From: Patescibacteria group bacterium
Lineage (GTDB): Bacteria > Patescibacteriota > Minisyncoccia > Phycocordibacterales > UBA2100
NCBI GenBank assembly: GCA_024654485.1
Contig: JANLHO010000037.1
Location: 1-26,635 of the forward strand
Reading direction: 5' to 3'
DNA: 26,635 bases
The notes below the pieces were generated by a model. It was not told where the DNA came from and did no database searches. It saw only the letters and a program-made list of their open reading frames with translations. The translations under genes and the position numbers were made by a program. Shown here one piece after another: positions 1-7,573 of this stretch; position 1 is the first letter of the stretch; each line of letters starts with the position of its first letter.

Positions 1-861
1 GAATCGCAGGATATGCGGCGCCCACGCGAGCCCCTTGGCGATGGCGTTGATGACGACTGTGATGTTGTAGCCCGAGAGCACGACCATGTGAATGAGAGAT
101 ACGCGCTGAAAATCCAGCGAGAGCTCACTTCCGATAGAACGCTTGTCTCCCACCGTAATGCCGCTCGCAAGACCCGCTTCCGGCTCCGGAAGTGCGGCGC
201 CCAAGCCGCGTACGTATACGCCTTTTGCACGGATGGCGAGTGCCTTGAAAGGATTGCCGACATTTGACTCCACCCCTTCGGGCACGAATTGGCGCTCTAT
301 CTGAGCGAAAGCAAGCTGATACCCTATACCCTGCGCCGCAAGATACTCCGGGTAGCCAAATTGCCGCCCGGCGCCCGTATCAAATGCCTCCGGCAGCCGC
401 AAATCTCCGTATGCAAGTACTCTGTCGCCGTACTCCACATCCACGTGCGCGGGCGCCACAACGAGAACTCCTGCTCCTACGCTCTGCTTATCAAACTTGG
501 TAATGAGCGTTTCCGCATGGATGGCGATGCGTGTACTGGCTTCACGTACATCGGGCTCCTGAGTCACAATACCCGTGATGGTAACGCTATCGCCGACATG
601 CGCCGTGAGTGCCGGATCCCCCGTGAGGACGGCCGCGTCCATGCGCAACACTCCTCCTGCTATCGCCATGAGCGCGAGCGAGGTCAGAAGCGCGCCTTGC
701 GCAGATGCGCGCGAGCTTTCCGGCAGCCACGAGAGCAGCAACACGGCGAGAGCGAGCAGTGCGCAGAAGAGCGCGAATACGGGGCCGATTGTAAAAAGTG
801 AGCGCGCGAATACGCCTACCAGGAACCCGCCGACTATAGCCCAGAGAGCTCGTCCTGCCAT
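1..861 (-). CDS. comEC: ComEC/Rec2-family DNA uptake channel, N-terminal part (runs off the left edge)
   Basis: Reading the minus strand from the ATG at 861 gives 287 uninterrupted codons to the window edge, so the 3' part is missing. ComEC forms the inner-membrane channel that takes up single-stranded DNA during transformation. The N-terminus has two or three hydrophobic helices (roughly residues 5-60). A soluble beta-rich stretch follows (about 75-200) that matches the DUF4131/OB-like region, with a GxVxxEP-type motif and the phrase FGYPEYLAAQG. The ComEC core then begins at about residue 240 with SLDFQRVSLIHMVVLSGYNI, the equivalent of the family's HLLAVSGLNI signature. It starts 12 bases after mscL on the same strand, so it is probably co-transcribed. 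A DNA uptake role fits with the type IV pilus genes at 8.4-15.5 kb. Family assignment is firm; the exact start is less so. Confidence 0.88.
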   Translation of the reverse strand, partial: MAGRALWAIVGGFLVGVFARSLFTIGPVFALFCALLALAVLLLSWLPESSRASAQGALLTSLALMAIAGGVLRMDAAVLTGDPALTAHVGDSVTITGIVTQEPDVREASTRIAIHAETLITKFDKQSVGAGVLVVAPAHVDVEYGDRVLAYGDLRLPEAFDTGAGRQFGYPEYLAAQGIGYQLAFAQIERQFVPEGVESNVGNPFKALAIRAKGVYVRGLGAALPEPEAGLASGITVGDKRSIGSELSLDFQRVSLIHMVVLSGYNITVVINAIAKGLAWAPHILRF

Positions 862-873
862 CGCTTTAGCGTA

Positions 874-1245
874 TCACTTGGGCTTGTCCAGCTTTTCCAG
901 GTGAAGAACCTTGAATACCAGATAAACGATGAAGCAGAGAATGGCGAAATTGATCAGCGCGGAAACGAAAGCGCCGATGCGGAATGCGCCGATGGTATAT
1001 TCCCCAAGGGTACTCGCGGGTGCCAAGAACAGACCGAGAAAAGGGTTGATGATGTCGTCCATCAGCGCCTGAATGAGTTTCTGCGCGGCGCCGCCTAGTA
1101 TAAAACCGATGGCGAATCCCGCCACTCCGCGCTCGCGCATGAAATCCAAAAATCCCGAGACCGTACCGCGCGGCACGGCGAATATCGTTCCATCATTCCA
1201 TCTCCTGCCTTGGCGCTCCGGTGCAATTTCCGATTCATCCACCAT
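874..1245 (-). CDS. mscL: Large-conductance mechanosensitive channel MscL
   Basis: 123 residues. MscL is a homopentameric inner-membrane channel that opens under membrane tension to release solutes during osmotic downshock. Residues about 33-60 (FMRERGVAGFAIGFILGGAA) match the N-terminal amphipathic helix plus TM1, followed by the conserved loop DDIINPFLGL. A second hydrophobic helix lies at about 93-113 (ALINFAILCFIVYLVFKVL). The roughly 30-residue N-terminal extension is hydrophilic and longer than in E. coli, while the periplasmic loop (APASTLGEYTIGAFRIG) is short and the cytoplasmic C-terminal helix is almost absent. The chosen ATG is supported by a TATACT hexamer seven bases upstream, implying a leaderless transcript. 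comEC follows 12 bases downstream. Confidence 0.88.
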   Translation of the reverse strand: MVDESEIAPERQGRRWNDGTIFAVPRGTVSGFLDFMRERGVAGFAIGFILGGAAQKLIQALMDDIINPFLGLFLAPASTLGEYTIGAFRIGAFVSALINFAILCFIVYLVFKVLHLEKLDKPK

Positions 1246-1252
1246 GTGTGAC

Positions 1253-1258
1253 AGTATA
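1253..1258 (-). promoter_or_regulatory. -10 hexamer for mscL (leaderless type)
   Basis: On the minus strand TATACT ends seven bases before the mscL ATG. No convincing -35 hexamer is visible; the upstream sequence is the 3' end of rnhA. Transcription would start at or next to the ATG. Confidence 0.5.
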
Positions 1259-1268
1259 CAAGATAATC

Positions 1269-1694
1269 TTATTCGCCAGCCGCGGTGTTTGCATCCAATG
1301 CCTCGTTCACGAGCGCGTCTGCCTCTTTATTCTCCGAACGCGGTATGTGGGTGAAGCGAATGGAGGAAAAATTCGCGACGATTAGATTGTGTACCTTCAT
1401 GTACTGCGGCCATAGAGTCTCTTCCTTGACCTGATATTCGCCATTCATCTGCCGGACGATAAGCTCGCTGTCCATCCGTACCTCTACCTCGCGGCCGGAG
1501 AGGCCGCGTTTCTTCGCTTCCAGAAGCGCGAGCGCGAGTGCCTCGTATTCGGCCCAATTATTGGTGCGATTGCCCCCTAGAAATTTCTTCAGCTCCGCAA
1601 CTTTCCTGCCGCCGTCGTGGATGACGACTCCGGCGCCTGCAGGGCCCGGATTGCCCCTAGCGCCGCCGTCGGTATAGATGATTATCATGCTCAT
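1269..1694 (-). CDS. rnhA: Ribonuclease HI family protein
   Basis: 141 residues, a single RNase H fold that cleaves RNA in RNA-DNA hybrids (primers, R-loops). The metal-binding acidic residues can be placed: D9 in IYTDGGARGNPGPAG, E49 in NNWAEYEAL, D75 in VRMDSELIV and D126 in NKEADAL. The NPGPAG and TNNWAEYEAL forms resemble the compact Bacillus YpdQ / archaeal RNase HI type, which lacks the basic handle of E. coli RNase HI. The gene lies 53 bases after recJ on the same strand, grouping two nucleic-acid-processing nucleases. No Shine-Dalgarno is visible. The start could be either of two ATGs two codons apart (1694 or 1688). Confidence 0.9.
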   Translation of the reverse strand: MSMIIIYTDGGARGNPGPAGAGVVIHDGGRKVAELKKFLGGNRTNNWAEYEALALALLEAKKRGLSGREVEVRMDSELIVRQMNGEYQVKEETLWPQYMKVHNLIVANFSSIRFTHIPRSENKEADALVNEALDANTAAGE

Positions 1695-1747
1695 AACATT
1701 ACTACTTTGTTAGGCCCTGCAGAAATCGAATAACTATATCATCGGCC

Positions 1748-3469
1748 TCATGCCGACGAAACTACATCAGCAATCCTTAGCGCCAACCCTCCGCGAAAAG
1801 AATCGCGCTCTATCGTGCCGATAACGTCGGCGGCGAGTCCTTGCGCGGGCGTACTCGTAAAATCATCGGGGGATTTGAAAAAATTGAATGCGCGGCATCT
1901 GCTTCCGCTCTCGCGGCACTCCAGAGACACTTCCACATGCTCGCTTTGCTTCCCGAAACGACGTACGCCGGTAACCACAACACCGCCGATGTGGAAAACC
2001 GGCTTAGGATTACCTATCCCAAAGGGCGACAGGCGAGATATGTCTGCGAACAATTCGCGCGACACATCGGAAAGCGATATGCGGACATCCGCCTCGGCCG
2101 CACTTTTTTGCGATGCATCCGATTCGGTCACCGGAATGCGCGCCAGCGCGTCGCGCAGCATCTCCGGCAGTGTGTGCACGCGCTCGTGCGAAACGGAAAA
2201 CCCGCCGCTTCTCTCGTGCCCGCCACACTCCTCAAAGACATCCCCCGCCTCTGAAAAAAGCTCCGTGAGCGAAACGCTGTCGTCGGCACGACACGAGCCT
2301 TTTAGAGCTCCCGTCGCATCTCTGCCCCAGAGGCATACGGCTCCCCGCCTCCCTGCAACTATGGAATTCGCCGCAAGGCCCAAAAGCGCAGGCTTCCAAT
2401 CCGGATTTCCGACGACTACTATGCGGTCGTCGTCGGAGAAACGCGCAGCCACATGCGTCCGCGCCTGACGCACGACGCTCGCGACCAATCCTTTGCGGGA
2501 GGCATTTAGCCGCTCAAGCTTACCCACTATCTCGTGGGCCTGCTGCGCGTCTTTTGTAGTGAGGAGATGGAGCGCGAGGTCCGGCTCGTCCATGCGCGAG
2601 GCCGCATTGATGCGCGGCGCTATCAAAAATCCTATGTCGTCCTCCGTTATCTCCTCCTTGCGCAGGCGTACTTTCGCGCAAAGAGCATTTATGCCCGGAC
2701 GAGGAGATTTACGCAGTACTTTCAGACCGTAGTGAGTAAGAGCCCTGTTCTCGCCGGTCAAGGGAACCATGTCGGCGACCGTCGCTATCGCAACCATATC
2801 CAGAAGCCACTTCTCCCATCCTTCCGTAACATCACAAAAAGACGCTATGCCTTGCCGCCTCCCCTCTGCAAGCAGGGCCTGCGCGAGTTTGAAAGCCACG
2901 GCCGCTCCGCACAGAGACGGATAAGGGTACGGCGGAAGTTTCGGATTCAGCACCGCGACGGCATCGGGCAGCTTATCCCTGCCGTCCGGCGGTATCTCGT
3001 GATGGTCGGTAATGATGACATCCACACCGATGTCCTTGGCGAAGGAGACCGCCTCGTGCGCATTGGTCCCCACGTCCACCGTGATTATGAGAGAAACGCC
3101 GCGTGCTGCGAGCGCACGTATCGCTTCAATGTGAAATCCGTAGCCTTCGCGGTCGCGGTGCGGCAGATAAACCTCAAAATTATCGTGTCCGATCTTCCCG
3201 AACAGGTCCGAGAGGAGTGCGGCTCCGGGTATGCCATCGCAATCAAAGTCCGCGTACACGGCTATACGCTCTCCCGCGCGTATGGCGGCGAGTAGTCGCG
3301 CGAGAGCCCTGTCCATCCCCTGCAGCAGGAAGGGATCGTGCGTGTCGCGCTCGTAATCCGGCTCCAAAAAAGCGGCCATGTGCTCTTCCGAGAGTACGCC
3401 GCGCTTCACGAGAAGCGAGCGAACGAGCTCGGAAATGCCAGCAACCGACTCTCCGGTGTAAACCTTCAC
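1748..3469 (-). CDS. recJ: Single-stranded-DNA-specific exonuclease RecJ
   Basis: A DHH-family 5'-3' ssDNA exonuclease for recombination and mismatch/base-excision repair. Visible motifs in order: VYADFDCDG (motif I), IITVDVGTNAHE (II), VIITDHHEIP (III, the DHH motif), LCGAAVAFKLAQ (IV), VADMVPLTGENR, then the DHHA1 signature GGHERSGGF, and a C-terminal OB-like region (VVVTGVRRFGKQSEHVEVSLE). The frame is open to 3577, but that extension crosses a 17-base palindrome and is unlikely to be coding. I place the start at GTG 3469 (573 aa, about the usual family length) because an extended -10-like TGCTACCAT lies seven bases upstream. ATG at 3508 and GTG at 3475 are alternatives. rnhA follows on the same strand. 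Confidence 0.92.
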   Translation of the reverse strand: MKVYTGESVAGISELVRSLLVKRGVLSEEHMAAFLEPDYERDTHDPFLLQGMDRALARLLAAIRAGERIAVYADFDCDGIPGAALLSDLFGKIGHDNFEVYLPHRDREGYGFHIEAIRALAARGVSLIITVDVGTNAHEAVSFAKDIGVDVIITDHHEIPPDGRDKLPDAVAVLNPKLPPYPYPSLCGAAVAFKLAQALLAEGRRQGIASFCDVTEGWEKWLLDMVAIATVADMVPLTGENRALTHYGLKVLRKSPRPGINALCAKVRLRKEEITEDDIGFLIAPRINAASRMDEPDLALHLLTTKDAQQAHEIVGKLERLNASRKGLVASVVRQARTHVAARFSDDDRIVVVGNPDWKPALLGLAANSIVAGRRGAVCLWGRDATGALKGSCRADDSVSLTELFSEAGDVFEECGGHERSGGFSVSHERVHTLPEMLRDALARIPVTESDASQKSAAEADVRISLSDVSRELFADISRLSPFGIGNPKPVFHIGGVVVTGVRRFGKQSEHVEVSLECRESGSRCRAFNFFKSPDDFTSTPAQGLAADVIGTIERDSFRGGLALRIADVVSSA

Positions 3470-3512
3470 GCTCACAATGGTAGCATGGCGCGTCTCTAGG
3501 CTTCTCATGGCC

Positions 3513-3548
3513 ATCCCAATACTTAGGCATTTGCCTAAGTATTGGGAT
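3513..3548. repeat. Perfect 17-base inverted repeat with 2-base loop
   Basis: The left arm 3513-3529 begins ATCCCAATACTT and is the exact reverse complement of the right arm 3532-3548; TT separates them. AT-rich outer ends flank the CCTA/TAGG core. It lies in the non-coding gap between recJ and the secreted-protein gene, both on the minus strand. There is no T-tract on either side, so a simple intrinsic terminator is not the obvious reading. A dyad operator, a palindromic repeat or a replication/recombination site are all possible. Confidence 0.85.
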
Positions 3549-3579
3549 ACGATTCGCGCTCCCGATATTCGCGCCAACG

Positions 3580-3610
3580 AGAATCGCCGGATGTCATATC
3601 CGGCGATTCT
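3580..3610. terminator. Hairpin after the secreted-protein gene (possible terminator)
   Basis: Perfect 13-base arms AGAATCGCCGGAT / ATCCGGCGATTCT around the loop GTCAT. It lies 24 bases past the stop of the minus-strand gene at 3634-4815. No U-tract follows on the minus strand, so it is either an atypical terminator or an mRNA 3'-end stabiliser. Confidence 0.55.
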
Positions 3611-3633
3611 GAATTATTCCATGGTGCGACACC

Positions 3634-4815
3634 CTATATCTCCTGCCACTGCGGTATCACGTCTACGCGCACGCTGCTTGAGGGAGAGGAGCCGTCCTCG
3701 GCAGTGCAGGAGAGAGTGAAGAGCGTTGACGCCACTATCGGGGAGGAGGTCTCCGAGCCGCTTACTCCGCTCCAGCTGTTACCGTTGTCGCCCAAGACCG
3801 TGCAGATGTCGGTGTTGGTGGAGCTCCATGTAATGATGGTGGTGTCGCCCTGTGGTAGGAGGGGCGGACGCGCTTCAATGCTCAGGGTGGGTGGCGGAGG
3901 CGGGGGTGGGGGCGTGTAAGTGCACGTGCTCGTGATGGGAGAGAATCCCGAAACCCTGCCCGTCGCGTCCTCGGTGCGCGCGTTGACCGCTTTCACTCCG
4001 GAGCTTGAGTAGCTGTGACTCACTGACATCGGCGTGCCCGATGGCACGTATCCCGATGCAGGCGCGTATTGGTCAAAAGCGCCGTTGTTGTCCCAGTCTA
4101 TGGCATAACGGATCGGGTCGTTGTTGGCGTCGGCTGCATACATTGACAGTGAGAATATCAGTCCGTTGCACTGCGCCGCCAGAGACGGCTTATCGGGCGG
4201 CAGAGGCTGCGGATCGGGCCGGGCTTGTTCCTGCGGCTGGGATTGATCAACTTCTCTTTCACTACCCCCTCCGCTTCCTCCTCCACCACCTCCTGAGTCG
4301 CCGCCTTGAGGCTGAGACCTTGGGGGAGTAGGCGGCTGCGGTTGTCTTTTTTCCACCTGCGGTATCGGCTCGCATTGTCCGGCGCCGCGGTTGCAGTTGC
4401 CGGATACGCACTGATTGTCAGCGGAACATGACTCGCCCCCTCTTCTCTGCGGCTGGCTCTGCTGTTCTCCTTCGTGTGCGGGTATCACTGCCGGCCGGCA
4501 AATAGGGATATTACAACCACCCTCCCCGTGCCGCCTGCTCTCTGCATCGCAAACATCCCACTCTTCTTGTGTGATGCACCGCGGGACACCTCTTCCGCCG
4601 ATCCCTTCGCCGCCACCGGAGTTGCCGGTACCGCTGTCGTCGCCCACGCCGAATCCGGAGGAGTCGACGCTGTCGTTACCGCAAGCCCCGCGCGCCTCTG
4701 CAACACCAACTCCAAACATCGGCGCCTGCGCTAAGATAGCTGCCCCGGCGATAATCCCGAACGCAATAATGGCTGTCGCTATAATATGTGCCTTATTGTC
4801 GTGTGTTGTAGACAT
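3634..4815 (-). CDS. Secreted/surface protein with Cys-rich motif, Gly- and Pro-rich linkers, PKD-like and Ig-like domains
   Basis: 393 residues from the ATG at 4815; the frame extends to a TTG at 4836 that overlaps the preceding stop and is less likely. A hydrophobic helix at about residues 10-35 ending in VGVAEA looks like a signal peptide. Next come a Gly-rich segment and a disulphide-type motif ESCSADNQCVSGNCNRGAGQC (about 128-148). A long low-complexity linker follows (Gln/Pro, then poly-Gly, then Gln/Pro). Then a PKD-like stretch (DPIRYAIDWDNNGAFDQY ... SHSYSSSGVKAVNART), eight consecutive prolines, and an Ig-like domain of the kind common in Parcubacteria surface proteins (ITWSSTNTDICTVLGDNG ... 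FTLSCTAEDG). It probably acts outside the cell; no enzymatic motif is seen. It directly follows the beta-propeller gene. Confidence 0.75.
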   Translation of the reverse strand: MSTTHDNKAHIIATAIIAFGIIAGAAILAQAPMFGVGVAEARGACGNDSVDSSGFGVGDDSGTGNSGGGEGIGGRGVPRCITQEEWDVCDAESRRHGEGGCNIPICRPAVIPAHEGEQQSQPQRRGGESCSADNQCVSGNCNRGAGQCEPIPQVEKRQPQPPTPPRSQPQGGDSGGGGGGSGGGSEREVDQSQPQEQARPDPQPLPPDKPSLAAQCNGLIFSLSMYAADANNDPIRYAIDWDNNGAFDQYAPASGYVPSGTPMSVSHSYSSSGVKAVNARTEDATGRVSGFSPITSTCTYTPPPPPPPPTLSIEARPPLLPQGDTTIITWSSTNTDICTVLGDNGNSWSGVSGSETSSPIVASTLFTLSCTAEDGSSPSSSVRVDVIPQWQEI

Positions 4816-4826
4816 AATGTTGTATG

Positions 4827-5921
4827 TTATCGCCAATCAGTAACAAACATATACTCTTGTTCAAAAGCGTCTAAACTCACCTCAAGCGGATATCGCTCAC
4901 GCGTGTCTAAACGATAAAACTCCAAGCGCGGGTTGGGAGCGGTTGCTATTGCGTCGGCATCCACCGCCTGCACAGCTATGAATTCTTCGTCTGGCGAGAA
5001 TACGCTCCAGAAGCCGGCAACGGAGATGGTGTAGGGTTCCCATACGAGTACATCATCGGCATTCCAATCAATAACTTCAAAAATATAGAGCATTTCGTTG
5101 TCAAAGTCGGTCCAAGCGATATAGCGCCCCGTCGGTGAGACGGAGAGCTTCGTGTTTGAGGTGATGGCCCCGCTTTCAAGACGAAGGAGGGGCGCTTCTT
5201 CGCTGGCGGCAAGGTCATAATAGTAGATGCCGTCGTTCTTGAGGAAGACGAAGCGGTTTTCGTCTACCCACTTCGGGTACGTGCCGTTTACTACATCCGT
5301 TAATGCGTTGCTTTCATCAATTAGGTGAATGGTCCAGTCGTTCACGCGGGTGATGACGGAGTTGTCTGCGGATGCCTCGCTGAGCGATGAAAAGAGAATG
5401 GCGCCGGTATTGGAAATGGAAGGGACATGCTTTGCGTAAGCGGCAAAGTCGCTCACCGGCTCGGCACGCACAATGGCAAGCGTGTTCGGGTCGGCGACTG
5501 CGCGATACATGAAAGCGTTGAATGTATCGTCTGTATCGGTTGGCGCAACGTCTCCACCAAAGAATGTCACGAGCCGATTATTATTTGAAAACGCATGCTG
5601 CTCCGAGTACGCAGGTCCTCCCTCCACAAAAGAAAGGTCTCCGGAGTCTACGTCATACACATACCCTTCTGTGAATGTGGGATTCTTCACGAGTGCATCG
5701 TCTTTCGGATAGAGCGTCAGGAACATCTTGCCTGTGGGGGTGGGAGCTTTTGCCGCTCTCTGGAGCGGGTTGAAGAGTCCGTGCGAGTAGAGGTACACCG
5801 CGCCGGCAATGACGAGCACGCCGGTTAGCATCAGTACCACAGGATGGTCCCACCAACGCTTTGGCTCCTGCATTGGAGAGGCTGCCTCCACCGGATTTTG
5901 CACCGGATTCATGTCGTCCAT
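4827..5921 (-). CDS. Membrane-anchored beta-propeller (TolB/WD40-like) protein
   Basis: 364 residues from ATG 5921; an ATG at 5987 would add 22 residues. A Pro/Glu-rich cytoplasmic start leads to one transmembrane helix (HPVVLMLTGVLVIAGAVYLY, about residues 25-44). A roughly 300-residue exported region follows, with repeated beta-blade phrases typical of TolB/PD40 propellers: NGTYPKWVDENRFVFLKNDG, SVSPTGRYIAWTDF and SVFSPDEEFIAVQ. No catalytic residues are recognisable, so a binding or scaffold role at the cell surface is a guess. The shorter start is favoured because TGCTACGCT, an extended -10-like element, ends seven bases before ATG 5921. The secreted-protein gene follows 11 bases downstream, so the two are probably made together. 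Confidence 0.72.
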   Translation of the reverse strand: MDDMNPVQNPVEAASPMQEPKRWWDHPVVLMLTGVLVIAGAVYLYSHGLFNPLQRAAKAPTPTGKMFLTLYPKDDALVKNPTFTEGYVYDVDSGDLSFVEGGPAYSEQHAFSNNNRLVTFFGGDVAPTDTDDTFNAFMYRAVADPNTLAIVRAEPVSDFAAYAKHVPSISNTGAILFSSLSEASADNSVITRVNDWTIHLIDESNALTDVVNGTYPKWVDENRFVFLKNDGIYYYDLAASEEAPLLRLESGAITSNTKLSVSPTGRYIAWTDFDNEMLYIFEVIDWNADDVLVWEPYTISVAGFWSVFSPDEEFIAVQAVDADAIATAPNPRLEFYRLDTRERYPLEVSLDAFEQEYMFVTDWR

Positions 5922-5928
5922 ATCTACA

Positions 5929-5934
5929 AGCGTA
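5929..5934 (-). promoter_or_regulatory. -10-like hexamer for the beta-propeller gene
   Basis: On the minus strand TACGCT, preceded by TGC (extended -10 form), ends seven bases before ATG 5921. The match to TATAAT is only 4 of 6; the support is the same spacing as at mscL, pilC and the HIT gene. Confidence 0.35.
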
Positions 5935-5993
5935 GCATGACCGAGTGATGAGGTATCAAGCATATTTGGACAAGCAGTGGATAACATCCGGCA

Positions 5994-6024
5994 TTGTACG
6001 TCGTACTAATAATTACGATATACT
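5994..6024 (+). promoter_or_regulatory. Promoter of the HIT-family gene (leaderless type)
   Basis: TTGTAC at 5994-5999 and TATACT at 6019-6024 with a 19-base gap. The -10 ends six bases before the ATG at 6031, so the mRNA probably begins at the start codon. The -35/-10 gap is longer than the usual 17, so the -35 is the weaker half. Confidence 0.5.
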
Positions 6025-6030
6025 TCACCC

Positions 6031-6450
6031 ATGCCCGAGTGCCTTTTCTGCAAGATAGTGAGCGGCGAGGTACCGTCGTTTAAAGTGTACGAGGACGAGA
6101 GCGTGCTCGCATTTCTTGATATACGTCCGGTCAACGCCGGCCACACGCTAGTAGTGCCAAAAAAGCACGCCGTGAATATATTTGATATCTCGCCCGAAGA
6201 TTGGGCGGATGTCGCCGAGGCCGTGAGAGTACTATCCATCTCAATAGAGGAGGCGGTGGGGGCCGACGGCGTCAACATAGCGATGAACAATCGCGAGCAT
6301 GCCGGACAAGTGATATACCACGCGCACGTCCACGTGATACCGCGCTTCAAGGGCGACGGCCTCAAGCTCATGCCCCAGCGCGATTATGAGGAGAGAGAGG
6401 CCGAAGCCACAGCAAAGAAGATACGCGCTGCAATCAGCTCTGCTGATTGA
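6031..6450 (+). CDS. HIT-family nucleotide hydrolase/transferase (HinT-like)
   Basis: 139 residues. HIT proteins hydrolyse nucleoside phosphoramidates or related nucleotidyl conjugates through a histidine triad. The triad HAHVHVIP is at residues 97-104, with H99 the expected nucleophile. The N-terminal MPECLFCKIVSGEVPS has the usual C4-x2-C7 pair, and ESVLAFLDIRPVNAGHTLVVPKKH is the conserved nucleotide-binding block. Length is normal for the YcfF/HinT group. A short charged C-terminal helix (EEREAEATAKKIRAAI) is typical of CPR members. The 3' end overlaps the 3' end of convergent pgk by 17 bases. No Shine-Dalgarno; a TATACT lies six bases upstream of the ATG. Confidence 0.92.
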   Translation: MPECLFCKIVSGEVPSFKVYEDESVLAFLDIRPVNAGHTLVVPKKHAVNIFDISPEDWADVAEAVRVLSISIEEAVGADGVNIAMNNREHAGQVIYHAHVHVIPRFKGDGLKLMPQRDYEEREAEATAKKIRAAISSAD

Positions 6451-7573
6451 GCGCCTCAATGCCCGGCAGAGTTCCTTTCAGGAGATACTCCAGCATCGCG
6501 CCACCGCCCGTGGAGAGAAACCCGAGATTATCCTGCGGGACACCGCTTGCTTCTACGGCTGCGATGGTGTCCCCTCCCCCTATGACCTTCTTCGCGTCGC
6601 TCTTTTCCAGCAATTCCGCTATCGCTTGCGTGTAGTGCGTATAACCTTTCTCGTACATGCCGGTGGGGCCGCTCCATAAGAACGACTTCGCTTCTTCTAT
6701 ATAAGGTGCTATGGCTGCGACTGAGTCCGGCCCTATATCCACTATCTTTTCGTCCGGCGCGACCGCATCGGGTTTTTTTACGCGCGCTTGTCCGTCCGGC
6801 GTCTCCACCGTCACGTCCACGGGAGTGATGAGATGCGGATTTTCAAGTACGTCTTTTTGCGGAATCTCTTTTGAGATCAGGGACACGCCGACCGGAAGCC
6901 CGCGCGCGGCGAATATGTCGTTGGCCAGTGCTCCCACGATAAAAAGGTGGTCGTATGCGGCAAGAAGCGACCTTATGAGCGGAGCCTTCGTTTCAAATTT
7001 GGCTCCGCCGAGCATTGCAAAAGATGGCGACTCCGGCTCTCTGGCCTGCGAGAGATGCTCCACCTCGTCGCGCATGAGGAAGCCCGCATAGTGCGGCAGA
7101 AATTTCGCCATGCCGGCGGTTGAAGCGTAGTTTCGATGCGCATCGATAAAACCGTCATTCACGTAGATGTCCGCCGTACTCGCGAGCAGTTTCGCGAATT
7201 CAGGATCGTTGGCTTGCTCACCGGGATCGCGTCGCGTGTTCTCAAGGATAAGACACTCGCCGTCTCCTAGCATGGCGGCCTGCTTCGGAGCTTCGGAGAA
7301 TGGCGTACCAAAGAAATACATTCTTATATCCGGTGCAAATTTCTGGAGCGCTTCAGCAACCGGACGCATGGATTCGCCCTTGCGCCCAAAGTATCCGGCG
7401 ACGATGACCTTCGCGCCGTTTTTTACCAGATATTCTAGCGTAGAGAACCCCCGCTTAAGCCGGAATATGTCGGCAATGGTCCCATCTTCATTTACGGGTA
7501 AGTTGAGCGCGGTGCGAAGAAAAACGCGCTTACCCCGCAACTCCTCGCGCGGTATCTCATCAACACACTTCAT
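6434..7573 (-). CDS. pgk: Phosphoglycerate kinase (divergent)
   Basis: 379 residues, slightly shorter than typical PGK. The enzyme transfers phosphate between 1,3-bisphosphoglycerate and ADP in lower glycolysis. Retained features: GKRVFLR at the N-terminus, N24, R38, R64, R114 (LENTRR), R147 (GFIDAHRNYAS), GGAKFETK, the hinge/nucleotide segment SGPTGMYE, GGGDTIAAV and the C-terminal STGGGAMLEYLLKG. Two classic substrate-site residues differ: the usual RVDFN reads RTALN (Asp to Ala22) and SHLGR reads GYFGR (His to Tyr61). The start ATG overlaps the stop of tpiA by four bases (ATGA), indicating translational coupling. Its 3' end overlaps the convergent HIT gene by 17 bases. Confidence 0.9.
   Translation of the reverse strand: MKCVDEIPREELRGKRVFLRTALNLPVNEDGTIADIFRLKRGFSTLEYLVKNGAKVIVAGYFGRKGESMRPVAEALQKFAPDIRMYFFGTPFSEAPKQAAMLGDGECLILENTRRDPGEQANDPEFAKLLASTADIYVNDGFIDAHRNYASTAGMAKFLPHYAGFLMRDEVEHLSQAREPESPSFAMLGGAKFETKAPLIRSLLAAYDHLFIVGALANDIFAARGLPVGVSLISKEIPQKDVLENPHLITPVDVTVETPDGQARVKKPDAVAPDEKIVDIGPDSVAAIAPYIEEAKSFLWSGPTGMYEKGYTHYTQAIAELLEKSDAKKVIGGGDTIAAVEASGVPQDNLGFLSTGGGAMLEYLLKGTLPGIEALNQQS

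Noticed and set aside
2534..3295. 253-codon plus-strand open frame
   Set aside because: It lies wholly antisense to recJ, whose DHH and DHHA1 motifs prove the minus strand is coding. Long antisense frames are expected at this GC content.
3470..3577. Extension of recJ upstream to 3577
   Set aside because: The added codons would run through a perfect palindrome and lack similarity to RecJ N-termini; the family length is met from 3469.
6434..6450. 17-base tail-to-tail overlap of the HIT gene and pgk as a sign of frameshift or error
   Set aside because: Both C-termini are normal in length and composition; short convergent overlaps are common in compact genomes.
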